Shown: positions 35,910-48,359 of the stretch, in pieces
How the letters are laid out: each line of letters begins with the position of its first letter
Numbering within the stretch: position 1 is the first letter of the stretch
NCBI RefSeq assembly: GCF_000143415.4
Contig: NW_003314350.1
Location: 1-64,000, forward strand
Reading direction: 5' to 3'
DNA from: Selaginella moellendorffii
Taxonomy: Eukaryota; Streptophyta; Lycopodiopsida; Selaginellales; Selaginellaceae
DNA length: 64,000 bases
The notes under the pieces: model-generated
The model's database searches: none
Seen by the model: the letters and a program-made list of their open reading frames with translations, nothing else
Told to the model about the DNA's origin: nothing
Program-made: the position numbers and the translations under genes

Positions 35910-36682
35910 GTTATTAAGTTGGGTGAAATTCAAATTAAGGTATGTGATCTAATCCCTAACTCAAAGTTCTTCACTACATAAGCAACTTTGGTAGAAAGTT
36001 GTTCGCAATAATTACTAGCCCTCTAAGAGAAGCTCGAAGGTAATTTTATTAAGATTCTTATTGACATGGGTGCTTCAAATAATTTTGTGGCTACAAACAT
36101 AATTTGGTAAGCCAGACTAATGGTGTAACAGCTGAGTGAACCAAAGACTATAAAATTTGTTCAAGGTAGCAAAAACATTGATGAAGTATTTCGACAAACA
36201 AGAGTTAAAGTAAAGACAAGTGGGTCTATCCTCGAGGAGTAGCATATCTAGAAAGCACAACTCTCCATTTGACACTTGAGTTCATACATGAGTATGTAGG
36301 TAGAAAGGGGCTAGTGAGAGAACAACTTTAGGATTTTGGGAATAGTAAAAGGTTTTCCCTCAAACAGTTAATGATGTGATCTATATAAACATTTAATTTA
36401 GCAAATTAGCCAATGTAATTGTAGCAAACAATTATAATTGGGATCATAGGAATGATAGAAACTCTTAGACAATAAAGAAGTCATAAAATTATCTTTATAT
36501 GGTTAAGGATGGTGTTAAAAAATTTGAGATTAGAATTAATGACCATATAAAGTCAAATATAGACGAAGATATATATCTTTAAAATGGTAGATAAGGCCAC
36601 TTTTAATAGATTCATTTCTTCTTTTTTCTACAATACTATTATTTCAAAAGTAATAGGAATATTTTTATTACTAGTGATAATG

Positions 36683-37325
36683 GTCTTTACATTCCCAAAT
36701 GGGTAATAAAGACCAAAAGTGTAATATGAAATTTTAGTAGTAAATTTTTTTAACATTTTCACACTTCTTTATATTATAATTATTCACAAATTTTTGGTCT
36801 TCTATCTTTGCAAAACCCTAAAACATGGATGAATGAATGAGTCTATAAAAATATTTATATTTTTAGACTAATGTGTGGTGGTCAATTGTTGAAATATTAA
36901 AATATTGAAATATCAAAATGTTGAAAGGTTAAATTATTGAGATGTCAAAATATATAATACAAATTTTCAAGTTTGTAGCGAACTTTAATATTCCCATTTT
37001 TATTTGAGCTGAAAATAATTCTCTTTAACTAAAATATTGTGAATGTATATGGGTTTGGACTAACTTTTAATTCTAGAAATTACCTAGTCAGTATTTTATT
37101 GTATAAAAAAAATCTCCATAATAATATCAAAACATATAAATTTCTCCAAACCATTTTCATAAATTTTAAGTTCACGAAGGATAACATTTTTCTGACATAA
37201 AATTTCTTTATAAAACTTATAATTGACTATATTTATTTGCATTGATTTGAATTAAATTAAGCTCAACTTATAAGCTACTATCCCCAATTCCCATATTCGA
37301 CTCAATTTTAGACTATCCCAGAGGG
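36683..37325. repeat. Diverged dispersed AT-rich repeat (partner at 3121-3635)
   Basis: Second copy of the repeat described at 3121-3635, sharing the opening GGTCTTTACATTC, GTGTAATATGAA and the closing block before GACTATCCC. It lies between the gypsy relic and the F-box/kelch relic. Confidence 0.5.
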
Positions 37326-37514
37326 CTCACAAACTACCTTTTAAACACTCCAACAAACAAAATTCACCAAAAAAATAACTCACATCAGCATCTTGGAGTA
37401 ACTCTACAAGCTGCCACATTGTAATGCTGCCTTAAATGAAATAAAACTATCTTTTTAAAACATGGAGATCCACTTAAAAAACTTTTCTTTAGCTAGTAGC
37501 TGATCTAGGATCCA

Positions 37515-38455
37515 TCAAGCTCGAAGAACTTCGAGGTCGAATATTGGATGTAAATTGCTGAAAGGCACATTGAGCTCATAAACTGCCATCACCTTGGCTT
37601 CCAAGCTGCCATCATTGGGAACTTGGATCACTTTCACGACCTTGCAATCCTCCTTGACTGCCCAGATGTTCTTCTGGCAGCTCACACCATGGAACACAGA
37701 CTTGCTATTGCTGGAAGAAGTGTTCGTCAGCTGGAGTGCCTCCCACGAGTTGTTGCCACTGTCATATCTCTGCAACGTGTTGGCATCGTAGATCCGGTTG
37801 CCATGCACAATACAGCGGCACCTGCACAATCTAGTCATGTCCACCACTTCCCAGGAATGATCTTGTGCTGAGAAAACAAGCGTCTCTCCATTACCAGCGC
37901 GCAAGATAACCATCTTGTTACCATCCACGACAAGAGCGTTGGGAAAGGCCATGGTCCCATGCGGTGGCAATGGCAGGAGGGGATACCATCGGTCCTCCAG
38001 CGGATTGTATGTCTCAGCGTCCTGTTCCTGCCGCTCACGGTTGCCACCAACGACGTAGAGCTGACCCTCCATAGCCGCGGACGCAAAGAAGAATCGGAGG
38101 ACACAGCATTGGCGCTGCGGCGCTCCATCGATTCGTGTGTGACGCTCAGTGATTTCCCCTGGCCTAATCCGAGAAGATAGAGCTTGCTGCCGAGGGCCCT
38201 GCAATCGAATCCGTAGAAGCCCTGCGGTGGAGGAGGAAGAACCATCCACGCTATCTTGGAGCTATTGGGATTGAACGCCATGATCAAAAGCTCTTCCTTT
38301 TGCCTGAGGATCACCGTGGCAACAAGCCATTCCTCGTCCAACCCCTGTGCAGAGCGATCATTGTAGAACTTGGCACTGGAGACGAGATCCCGAGATGAGA
38401 GGAGGCACTGGCAAGCGGCATCGTTGTCCAGGCCGGGTATGATTGTCGTCGCCAT
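37515..38455 (-). pseudogene. F-box/kelch-repeat protein, frameshifted
   Basis: The longest copy of this family in the window. It starts at 38455 with MATTIIPGLDNDAACQCLL, the usual N-terminus of plant F-box/kelch proteins, but part of the F-box helix is deleted (CQCLLSSRDLV). The first kelch blade follows to about 38160. Then at least two frame changes occur between 38160 and 38080, after which a long frame runs to the stop at 37515 with QLYVVGGNRERQEQDAETYN and later blades (VFSAQDHSWEVVD, KNIWAVKEDCKVV). In the family the F-box binds SKP1 and the kelch propeller binds the substrate. The damage suggests a fairly recent pseudogene. Confidence 0.8.
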
Positions 38456-38519
38456 AGGCCGGCTCTATTTGCCCTAACTCTTTATACGCAGAGTAGGGAC
38501 CTGCTAAAAATGGTGAGCA

Positions 38520-38895
38520 CATATGCCCCGGTTGGGCATCTTGACGAGGCAACGTTTCTTTTTCCTTGGCGCAATGAGGTCGCTGGCTGGGCGAGACATG
38601 CATCACGACAGCCAAGTCTTCTTTAGGATGCCCGAGTGCGATGACGGTTTAGTCTCTACGTCCAACGCCGCGATCTACCAGTATGCAATGCTTGAGACAT
38701 GTTCTTTAACATGCATGGAATCCCTCGAGATTCCTTGGAACGCAATCCTTGCTTTAAGGTGATGGTGGCGATGTTTAGCGCTACAAGTGCGAGTGAGTGA
38801 TTCTATCTCAAGCATTGTCTTGTGGACGTTCTCACCAAGTCTGGAGGGCTGGAGGAGGCCGAGGAGCTCATGCATAGCATGCTAGGTCCAGCTCC
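38520..38895 (+). pseudogene. PPR protein fragment
   Basis: Plus-strand PPR debris: a STYAPVGHLDEA-like motif around 38517-38550 and the KSGGLEEAEELMHSM block at about 38835-38880. Same material as 14225-14480, in front of the same mini-FAN1 relic. Confidence 0.6.
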
Positions 38896-39640
38896 CTGGC
38901 ATCCGAGAGAATAAGAAATCAGGCCACCTGTTGCTCGGACAAGCAATCTCCCGGACCCTTGGCTTCGACTAGCTTTGCCCCTTTCTCCTTCCACATCATC
39001 CAGTTACTGTGGTCTTCTGTGAATCACCACAATCTTGTAATTGTTTGGAGGTCTTCATTCTCCCAGTTAACCCTCCCATAGTGCTTCCACGACGAGTTGC
39101 CTATCGCATATGGCTTGAAGACGAGATTCAATAAGTGAGCTTCAGACTGGATAGAAAGAAATCCAGTCCAATGGTGCAGTCTCTGCGAAATAACACAAAA
39201 CAAGTTTTTTCCAACACAAAGCGCCTCTTGCAAAGCGCAAACAAGAAGAGCAGAAGAAGCCCACAAGAACCTGAAAACAAGAACCTCAAGTTTGTCTGGA
39301 AGACATCTGGAACGAGTGTATGATGGACATTGTTCGTCTTTTCTTCCCACTTTGCAGGCAAGTATCTGGACAAGACAAACCATGGATCAACCTACTTGAA
39401 TCAAAACAGACCAAGATGGCAACCGACAAGAAGTTCATTTACGCGTTTACTTCACACACACACAGGGAAGTCACAACAAGCTAAGCTGTTGGACATCACA
39501 CACAGCACTGCAAAAAAACGATTACAAGCTCGATTACTCACCTGAGCTGGCGGAGCGTCCTCACTACGTTGCCGCTTCCCTACAACCCGGATCAAGCTCT
39601 CGCGTGGATGTAATGCCGCCTTAGCGGACCGGCCGCTTCC
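38896..39640 (-). pseudogene. Mini-FAN1 relic (internally deleted, copy 2)
   Basis: The minus strand reads FAN1 5' exon sequence (about 39620-39330: HPRESLIRVVGKRQRSED, degraded finger, intron 1, CLQ boundary), then within about 50 bp joins the last intron and final exons (about 39300-38900: TAPLD, SSLIESRLQAI). Roughly 2.2 kb of the middle is missing and the nuclease core is broken. The sister relic at 14481-19440 has the same deletion junction and additionally a copia insertion. Confidence 0.8.
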
Positions 39641-39735
39641 TCCTCGCCCTCCCAATAGACCTCAACCGTACGCACACAGAAAAAAACCATTTCATAGAAC
39701 TTTTCATCTGCAAACACGACATCCTTGTAGATAAC

Positions 39736-40258
39736 TTATTCATCTCTAGCTAGTAGCTCATCTAAGCTCGAAGAATCTGAACGGCGAAGCTTATGGGATT
39801 GAGCTTGGCTTCCAAGCCGGATCAACGTCACAGCCTTGCAATTCGCCGAGACTGCCCAGATGTTCTTCTGGCAGCTCACAGCGTGGAAGAAAAACTTGTG
39901 ATCGGTGGAAGAAGCGGTCGTCAGCTGCAGCTCCTTCCATAAGTTCTTGCCTCCAACACAATGATCCGGCCATGTCGTTCCATAGGTGCACAAAGTAGTG
40001 GCGCCGGGGCAATCCAGTCACCACTTCCCAGGAAAGATCTTGGGCAAACAAGCGTCTGTGGGCGAGCTCAAGATCACCTGGTTGTGAAAAGATTTCGTTT
40101 CCTGCGGTGGAGAACGCAGCATTGGTGCTGCGAAGCTCCATCGATTCTTGCGTGCATCGAAGACGCTCACCGAATTGCAAGGAGCTTGGGACCCAGAGCC
40201 CTGCACTCGAATCCTCCCGTGTTGGGCTCATCCTGGCGAGCAAGTACCGGCAATGCAC
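39736..40258 (-). pseudogene. F-box/kelch protein fragment
   Basis: Minus-strand kelch debris in several frames: SVSVFDARKNRWSFAAPML (about 40170-40115) and KNIWAVSANCKAV (about 39865-39825). It is the counterpart of 19560-19990 but keeps slightly more sequence. Confidence 0.7.
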
Positions 40259-40960
40259 ATTCTGCTATCACATATGCCCACTTTGGGCATCTTGACGAGG
40301 CCATCAAGGTTTTCCACTCCCCTTCTCTCGGAACATCCTATTACGAGTCCTTTACGAAGAAAATCGCGTTGCTGATGCGAGGAAAGCCAGGACGTGGTGA
40401 CCTGGACGACAATAGTGAGCAAATATGCCCCGATTGGGCATCATGACGAGGCAAATGCCGCAACGAGCTCTTCAGGCTTGGCTCGGGCCGAGACATGCAT
40501 CACGCCAGCCAAATCTTCTTTGGGATGCCCCAGTGCGATGATGGTTTAGTCTCTACGTGTTCTCCCAACGGACTCCATGCCCACAATGGGAATATGGAGC
40601 AAGCAACTGCATTGTTCGATAGGATACTCATCAGGGATGACAGAGTCGCGGGGGATGTTCTTTAAGGTGCATGGAATCCCTCGTGATTCATCTCTTTTGG
40701 AACTCGCATTTCCTGATCCTCCGCCGAGAGGATCTTTAAGATGACGGTGGAGGCCGAGTGGTGTATCTATCACCTCGCGGTCCCGATCGAAGAGCTCTTG
40801 AGACGGTGACACTGAGGACTTGGAACTGGCTGTGTGTAGCGCGCAATAGATTCTTCGCAGTCCACAGCGGGTGCTTACCGGTTCTTATGACTTCAAGCAA
40901 GGCGGAGCAAGTTGCAGAGGCCTGAGCAGCCGTCTCGGGCCCAGCACTACTCGGAGTAGC
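40240..40960 (+). pseudogene. PPR protein fragments
   Basis: PPR phrases in mixed frames and with stops: HLDEAIKVFHS (about 40290-40320), a VVTWTT-like block around 40400, and MEQATALFDRI (about 40590-40625). Counterpart of the debris before FAN1 copies 1 and 3. Confidence 0.65.
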
Positions 40961-40964
40961 CGAT

Positions 40965-43900
40965 CTAGGATCGATCATTCATCGTCTTGGAGACCTTGCA
41001 AAGTTCCACTGGAACATTAGCGTCTGAGAGAATAAGAAACCAGGCCACCTGTTGCTCGGACAAGCGATCCCCTGGACCCTTGACTTCCGCCAGCTTTGCC
41101 TCTTTCTCCTTCCACAGCAGAAGATCAGGCATTCCAGCCGTCCAGTTACTGTGGTCTTCTGCAAGAAGCTTGCAAATCGCCCCTCCGATACAGACCGTTA
41201 TTGTTTGAAGGTCTTCAAGCGAGTACTTCTCCCAGTTTACCCCGCTACATGATGTCCCGTAGTGCTCTTCCCAAGTCTCCGCCACGAGTTGCCTAGCTCC
41301 GCCATCGCGTATGGCTTGAAGACGAGATTCAATAAGCGAGCTTCGGACTGGATAGAATGAATCCGTGCACAAGTCCAATGGTGCAGTCTGCAAACAAGAA
41401 CTGTAGAGCAACCACGAGAAAATGAAACAAGAACCTGAAAAGGTGTCTGGAAGGCATCTGGAACGTCTGAAAAGATAACATCCCACATGAGCAGCCCGAA
41501 CAATGTCAGCCATATGCCACTTTCTGAATGGACTCCTTTCCTGCCGCCTCCATCTTCTCCGGCATAGTATTGAAGTGCCAGGTCCTCCACACTGCATTGT
41601 TGCCCATCGTAGCCATAAAATCTGCTCTTCATTCCATTGGCATTGTTTAGCAGCCTTCCCATAATCGTCACCTTCAGAAACAGAGTTGTAGCTGAAGGCC
41701 AAATATCTGGAAGACACAGTACGTACCACCTTGTGTTTTTTCTTTAAAAGCGCTGCATATGGAGGTACTTTCCACCTTCTAGGAGGTTTTCCTAGTCGGA
41801 GAACCCTCCGTTGCAAAGCGATACGATCCCCTCCTCGAACGTTGAAATCATTTAATCCGTTTTCTGCAACGAGCAGGCTCTCTTCTAAACGCTGTAAGTG
41901 CTCCAAGTCAATAGATAGCCGGAGAGTCCAGTATCCTCTCCGGCCAGGACAATACTGCATGCTAAGGAGCTGCTTGAAGAGGTTTATAGCTTCAGCATAT
42001 CTGGTCAAGAGCCAGTTTTAGTTCAAAACCATTGTCCGCCATTGGTGAAAGAGCGTACCTGCGTTCTTTCTCCAGAAACGATGCAGCCACAGTACAGATT
42101 GTTGCATACACCCATGCAGCCGAAAATCGTGCTAAAAATGGATGATCTCGGTGTGTGCATTGATCAATTCGAGTGTAGTCCTTGCTTTTCGAAAAGAGGA
42201 GTTTACAGCCTCAGAATTACCAGCTTCCAGAGACATGTCAACCACCTGAGCCAATTGCAATGCCTGAAAACTCGACGGTCAGACAAATTTTATAACAAAG
42301 TAGGAACGGACCTGCTCATACGCCAGAAAGTCCTCTCGAGAAGCAAAGACTGGCATTGTTCTAGCGCACCTATAGTTTGGATACTTGATCCTTCCAATAT
42401 CCACAAGAAGAAAAACATGGAACTCCTGCTCACCGTTTAGAAAGAACAGCCTCTGAATAAATAAATAAATTGCTCAGCACCAGCAAGTGTAACACTTTGG
42501 AGAGGATGTCAACTGACCTGTAAACGCCAAAGTAGAACTTCAACTGTTTCGGCTATTCGAATGCATGGGCCGGTTGCTTCACGAATTAAAGCCGTTAGAT
42601 TACTGCCGCCAAGTATTTCACGCTGGTATAAAAGACCAATGATCACTTGCTACTTACAAATGCAGAGAAATCAATGCATCTCGAATTGCTGTAATAAGCT
42701 GAATCTTTTTCAAACTTAGCGTAGCACTTTTGATCTGTAAGCAGGAACAGAAATAAAAGCAAGGAAGAAAGTCTTAGAAGTAATTACCATGATTTTGGTG
42801 TTAACTGCCAAATCTTTGAGCTCCTGTACAGTCAGAAGTTCAAGCAACTCAGACGAATTGACGTCCGCGTCGAAAACTAAGTAGCGTCTCTCTGTTACAA
42901 GGGAGCAAACATATTATGAAGTACACGATGAAAGAAATTGAGTACCGACTAACTCATGGACTGCAGAGTTTGTGTCACCAAATCTTCATAGAAAATGTTC
43001 TGAAGACGGAACCATGGCCCTGCAAAACCACTGTCTCCCTTGAGTCACAGTTTGTGCGACGGCGTTTAGCTTACCCTTTCGTTGAGCCAATCTTACAAAA
43101 AGGCGCTGTCCATCAGACGAGATTGAACGAAATGCCTCGAGAAGTTCGATCTCGTCTGAAGTAAAGAGATGGAGATCCCGTTCCAATACCACTTGGAGCA
43201 TGTAGAGAAAATTCTGTTGGTATCGACAGCTGTCCCTTGTCAGCTGCATCCATCAGACGGCTCCATTTGACAGCCAGCACTTTTTCTTCTGAGAGACTTC
43301 CAATAGTCCGACTCTGGATCTCACGCAAATCAAGCTTGAGGCGTGCAGCTTCCGATGTACTCTCGGACACATATCCCTGAAAGCTTTGTGAACAATTCAA
43401 AAACGCCCCAGAGATTAGTTACCTGAACGTCTACCATGCCTTTTTCCATGAGAGGAGACAAATAACGCGAAAGCTCTTTTGGAATATGTCCCAGCGAAAG
43501 CCCATCCGCCGTAAGCACCTGGCGCAATGTTGTTGTCAGCCATGAAACACGTCCATTCACTCAAGTTTACCTTCACAGCGTATGTATCCATGGGATTTTC
43601 TGGTTCCCTTACCAGGTGAACTCGCATCCCAGCTTGGCACTCGACGTCTCTGTGGTACTTGCGGCCAGCAATCCTTGCCTCCAGGCAGCCATTGTAAAGA
43701 TCTCTAGTTTCACTGTTGAGCTCTGCAGGAAGGACGCCGTTGGCCACGTCGGGCTCCTCAAAGCTTTCAAGAGTAGAAGAAACTTCCGGTTTCGGAGACC
43801 CTGCCGCCGGGTTACAGTCGACCCCAGTCTCGAGCGGAGGAGACTGCTGGATTTCTAGTACGCAGTTTCCGCTTTCCTCGTACTCTACCTTTTTCGACAA

Positions 43901-44092
43901 GTTGAAGTGAAAGAGTGTATGCTGGACACTGTTCTTCTTTTTCGTCCCACTTTGCAGGCAAGTATCTGAACAAGAGAAACCATCGATCAGCGTGCTTGAA
44001 TCAAAACAGAGCAAAATCCAAACCAAGATGGCAGTTGACGAGAAGTTCATTCCCCAGTATTTGCTTCCCACACAGAGGGCATTCCACAGCAT
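40965..44092 (-). pseudogene. FAN1: FAN1 nuclease pseudogene, copy 2
   Basis: Same exon layout as copies 1 and 3, with HIRAN, helical, TPR-like and VRR-NUC regions recognisable. The start codon and N-terminal part of exon 1 are gone: the sequence breaks inside the zinc-finger exon at about 44087, where a chitinase exon follows directly. An 8-bp deletion near 43230 (in the exon ending CRYQQNFLYML) shifts the frame, a 3-bp loss near 42146 and a 12-bp loss near 41180 stay in frame, and the first finger pair reads CPLC. The VRR-NUC end (40965) is intact. It cannot make a full-length enzyme. Confidence 0.88.
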
Positions 44093-44504
44093 TGCTTGGC
44101 TGTAGCACTGCAATACATTCGAGAGATCAACCGAAACAACGTCTATTGTGACACTCGTCGTGGGATCCCATGTCCTGCAGGTACAAAGGCTTACTATGGA
44201 AGAGGACCTTTGCAGCTCACCTGGTAAGCTGAAAATGTTATATTCAATATTTAAAGTGTATATATACAGGAATTACAATTACGATGCTGCTGGAAAGGCT
44301 TTCAACATGAACCTCCTCCAAAATCCAGACCAGGTTGCTCAGAATGGCATCCTTTCGTGGAAGTCATCAGTGTGGTTTTGGATGCAAAATTCGAATTGCC
44401 ACACCGCAATAACACAGAACCAAGGATTTGGAGCTACAATTCGAGCCATCAATGGAGGTCAGGCATGTGGCAAGGGCAGTGAGACACACGCACAGAACCG
44501 TATC
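44088..44504 (+). pseudogene. GH19 chitinase fragment (copy D)
   Basis: Holds the end of intron 1 (44088-44105), all of exon 2 (from 44106), intron 2 and most of exon 3, which breaks off at CAGAACCGTATC. Promoter, signal peptide and exon 1 are missing. Compared with copy C, one deletion removed everything between the FAN1 finger exon and chitinase intron 1, about 0.85 kb. Confidence 0.88.
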
Positions 44505-44744
44505 TGTTTTTAAAAGTAATTATTAATCAACTAATTAGTTCAACCTCCCTAAAGCTGTTCCTTGGTCAAGTTTCCCTGCTAGAACATGAAGGACAAGAAG
44601 ACTTAGCGAGAGAGGGGGATAGAGCATGTATACCGAGGTGTGGCTATAAAGAGACTTATTTGGAGATCATCTTCGAGTTTTAAGACAATGATCACATCGT
44701 TTCTGCATGATCAGCGACATCAAGTCGACATTCTGCTCGCCCAA

Positions 44745-45115
44745 CAATTGATCCCATTTTGCAAAGTATTAACTCGAATTATGCCAATGGGGTCAATTTT
44801 GCAGTCTCTGGAGTGACTGCTTTGAACACCAGCCTCGAAGTCCCACTGTACCTTTCGGTTCAGATTGACCAGTTTCTAAGGTTCAAGCAGGATGTTTACG
44901 ACAGCAGACATGGTAAAGGTAATGATTCTTCTCAGAATTTGCAAAGGTAGTGTCATTCATGGATTCCTCTGTAGGGATGTAAAAGCTAGTTCCTTATTAT
45001 CATCATCTAAAGACTGCTCTGGATGTGGTTGTCATAAGTACTCTTGTTGGAGCATAGAAGCCCTAAGAATGTAATAGCTAAGGTTGTTCTATACGTTGTG
45101 AGAGCCATCTCTTAC
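44745..45115 (+). pseudogene. GDSL esterase fragment (copy D)
   Basis: Exon 2 of the GDSL gene (from the DPILQSIN block, with NGVNFAVSGVTAL) and part of the following exon. Exon 1 with the catalytic Ser is missing. It keeps a 7-bp segment after TTTACGAC that is absent from copy F, which shows the 7-bp gap in copy F is a deletion. Confidence 0.8.
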
Positions 45116-47250
45116 ACATTATAGATACATAAATTCCAGGTTCCAAATGTATAGTAGGGATAGTGGGTAGGTCAGATATGGCTAACTAACTTGATGAATA
45201 ATCTAACTCTCGCTTGTATGCATGTCCTTGTTTTGTGTCTAACTTAGGTCTGGGCCCAAGTTTTATACTATGCTAGTTGGTGGAATACTCATATCCTTAT
45301 GTTAGGCCACTAGTATGTTGAAATAGCATCAGACTCCATTTGGCTTCGTTTCACGTATTAGTTCTGGCATTAGGATGCTCAATGCTCTAAGACTATTTTA
45401 TGTTGTTCCATGCTTTTGTCCTTTCGCTCCTTGGGCTGTATGCTCAAAAGTCACTCTGTCCTCCAGTTCTTTTGCTCCTTAGCTCCATATTTAGGAGTTT
45501 GGCTCCGTTTTTTTGTTCAATTGCGCAAGGCCTTGAAACTTGGGTTCCGCTCTACTTATGTGACATGGCATATAGAGGGTTTAAGTTTTGTTTTATGGTT
45601 ATCCTATAGTAAATCACTATAGGATAAAGGGTGAAAACCATGTGTATTACAACTTTATTATTACCTCTATACTTGTACTGGTGTAATGCACCCTATCTCT
45701 CTCCCCTTAAGCTAACTGGAAAAGGTTTATACTTTTATTGATGTAGCGCACTCTATCTCTCTCCCCTTAAACCAACTGGAAAAGGGGCAATTGCTTGATG
45801 AGAGAGCCCTTAATGGCTATTTTATTCCCATTTATCCCCCAATGTTCCAAGGATCCACGGTGACAATATATCCAAATCTCATCCCATGATCACATGCATT
45901 ATATCTGGATCTTAATAGACATTTCCTACAAAAACTTTTACCAATGAGTAAGGTGTCCTTGAAGGTCCTTTTAATGATTGAAATACTGGATTGAATCCAT
46001 AATAATTGTTATACTAATAAATGTAGAATTAATATAAAAAAAAACTGTATTGAATATTTAGTAGTTTTTAAACCTTTTCACTATTTTAGTGGAAGTCTAA
46101 TCCATATAAATAATGTTGCCATTCATTCACAACAACAATCACAACTTACAACTCTTTATCTTAAGTAGGCCAATTTCACTATATAATATCAAATTTATGG
46201 CTCATGACCGTGAAAGAATGCCTAACTTGAAGCAATATAACCCTAATAACAATATCACTCACATTATTGCTTATCATTGTTTATAGATTCCACCATAGTC
46301 ACTTTAGCATTTGTTAACCCCTTCAATGTCTAGCCTTGTGGCAATGAAAACAATTGCCCTTTACCTTGTCTATTTCTTCTTGGTCCAAATGAAATTTCTC
46401 ATCTCTATACTTTGAGCCATGATATAGCAATTGTTATTTCTTCTCTAAATATGAAACATTGGCGGGCTGGTCATCACATTGATTACCCCATAGACCATCC
46501 CATTGACCAAAGTTGATTAACGATTTTGGTGAAAAGATCTAAGCCTTAATAATAGCATCAATCAACGTTTTTAGAAAATTGTTCTTGACGTTTTGGTGCA
46601 CATCCATTGAGCTCAAACCATTGATAAAACATTGCACCTTTAACAACTCATTAGAGATACCTATAAGACTAAGACAAAGATCATGGAACTAATGGGCATA
46701 TGCATCCAAACATAAAGTCCTTTGCTTGATCTCTAGTAGCTGGTTTACAAGATTAACCTCTTTAAACTTCTTGACAAATGAAGCGTAGAAAATCTTTTTC
46801 AAATCATTTTAAGAAGTTTGCTTATAATTAGCTTTAATGTAGTTCTTCCACCACAAAGAAGCATAGCCCGTCAGCTTTGTTATAAAAAAAATAAATCTTC
46901 ACCTTATCCTATGAGAACAACTTTCTCACAATTTCAACCAAGAATCAATTCTTAGGTATCACAAATATCTAGTGATGACTTCCATTCCACAATATTATAA
47001 TCCTTAACATGTTTGATATACCAATAGTAATTATGGATTTGAGAGAAGGTCCATATGAAATAAGAAATCCTTCATGAGGTTGATAGAATCCTTAACCTCC
47101 TTAATGACATTCTGAACCTCAATAATCTAATGATTAGATTGCACTACAACACTATCAAAGTTTTTTTCCTCATCATTATAACCATCATCACTAATGCCAT
47201 ACTCCTTATCAAAATCTATATCCCACTCATTTGCCATCCCCAAAAGAACA
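45116..47250 (-). mobile_element. Ty3/gypsy relic, minus strand (copy 2)
   Basis: Duplicate of 11191-13110 with the same gag, knuckle and RT-region debris and its own extra stops and gaps. It differs by carrying a solo TRIM LTR at 45742-45903. Confidence 0.75.
45682..45903 (-). repeat. Solo TRIM LTR with duplicated head
   Basis: A 162-bp LTR (45742-45903) clearly related to the LTRs of the TRIM at 5450-6109, preceded at 45682-45726 by a second copy of its first 45 bp. About 15 bp of flank (TATACTTGTACTGG / TATACTTTTATTGA) was duplicated with that head, so this looks like a roughly 60-bp tandem duplication after insertion. The paralogous place near 11730 has no insertion. Confidence 0.85.
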
Positions 47251-47529
47251 TGTTACTCCAATACCAATGAAATGAATAAGGAGTAAACCCTAGGCCAACC
47301 TCCCAACCCTTAATGCGTTACAGCGTTAAAGCCATGAAATATTCTTGGAATATTCCTGTGGTTTATGTCATATGTTCTAGCATATCGTAAATGTTTGGAT
47401 CAGCCTTTGCTGAATAGAAACATCCCATCAAGTAGGTACGGACAGTAAACATAAACTTGTTGGTAACCAATTTGCTATATGCTCTAAAAATATAATACTT
47501 ATATAGTGAATATTCCATTATCAATCTGT

Positions 47530-48305
47530 ACATACCAAAGTTACCATCAGATTTGAGCTTGCTATTGCCCACAGATGTCCAAATACTCTCATCTGTTCAT
47601 TCGAGGCTCCAATCACCTGGGAGAGCAGAGCAAGGACAATGAATACACAGGCAAACCTTGAGCTCCCTAGCACTAAATTTTGATCCCAAGAGTGAAGAGA
47701 CAGCACTTTCATTGCTGGAGCCATACTCGTACAATGCCGAAGCACTCTAATAGGTTGAAAATAATGAACACAACTTAGAGCACACAAACACAAACTAAAT
47801 CAGCATTGATTACCGAGACTATCGTTTGGTGAATCTCCTCTGTAGAACCGATCATTTATGCTCTGATGAGAGTCAGAGTGAGGTCACTTTGACAACATTT
47901 CTCACCGTTGATTCAAATATGAGAGTAATTGTTTGGCCTCTGCAATAAAGAGCTTCGAACCAGTGACCAAAGGACCAGAAAATCATGTGGACTAAACACA
48001 AAAAGTAAGGAAAATATAAGTTCAAAAATTGCCGCCAGCCCACGTACCTTGTCCACAAAGAGCTTCGTGATGTGATCTCCAAATCTGTTTACTTGAAGAC
48101 ACAGCAAAAATTCCAACGCGTTTAAGCTCACCTGCACATTATTGATTACTTAGTGTTGGATTTTTCTGTTAAGAGAGCTTACCGCAAATGTATCCCTTTC
48201 AGCTCTTTCGTGGTCTCCCCATATACGGGTGTCAAATATGCGTAGCACGTTCTCAGCTGGACCACCCTCTAGATGACAAAGCTCTAAATGCCACCAGTTA
48301 TGACT
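47530..48305 (-). pseudogene. TTC38-like fragment (copy 2)
   Basis: Duplicate of 13413-14166 with the same exons and introns (SLNALEFLLCLQV at about 48120, FLVLWSLVRS, VIGASNEQMRVF). It has a short extra segment near 47840 and small substitutions. It ends at the same upstream point, where unrelated PPR/FAN1 debris begins. Confidence 0.75.
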
Positions 48306-48359
48306 ATGCCTGCAAGAGAAAAAACAGAAACCAGAAGTGAGTTCATATCACATCTATTT

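Larger units (their letters stand above)
26251..36600 (+). mobile_element. Decayed Ty3/gypsy element hosting the LARD
   Basis: Probable 5' LTR from about 26251 to 26982, ending CTTACA, then ATT and a primer-binding site TGGTATTAAAGC (26986-26997). The gag ORF starts near 27042 and is broken by many stops. A capsid-like block (about 27440-27960) is followed by a degenerate zinc knuckle CYNCGEIGYFLREY (28136-28180), where His and the last Cys have become Tyr. Past the inserted element a protease block (IDMGASNNFVA, about 36063-36095) continues the polyprotein. I do not see RT, integrase or a 3' LTR; the 3' boundary is approximate. The decay is dominated by changes that look like C-to-T and G-to-A transitions. 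Confidence 0.75.
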
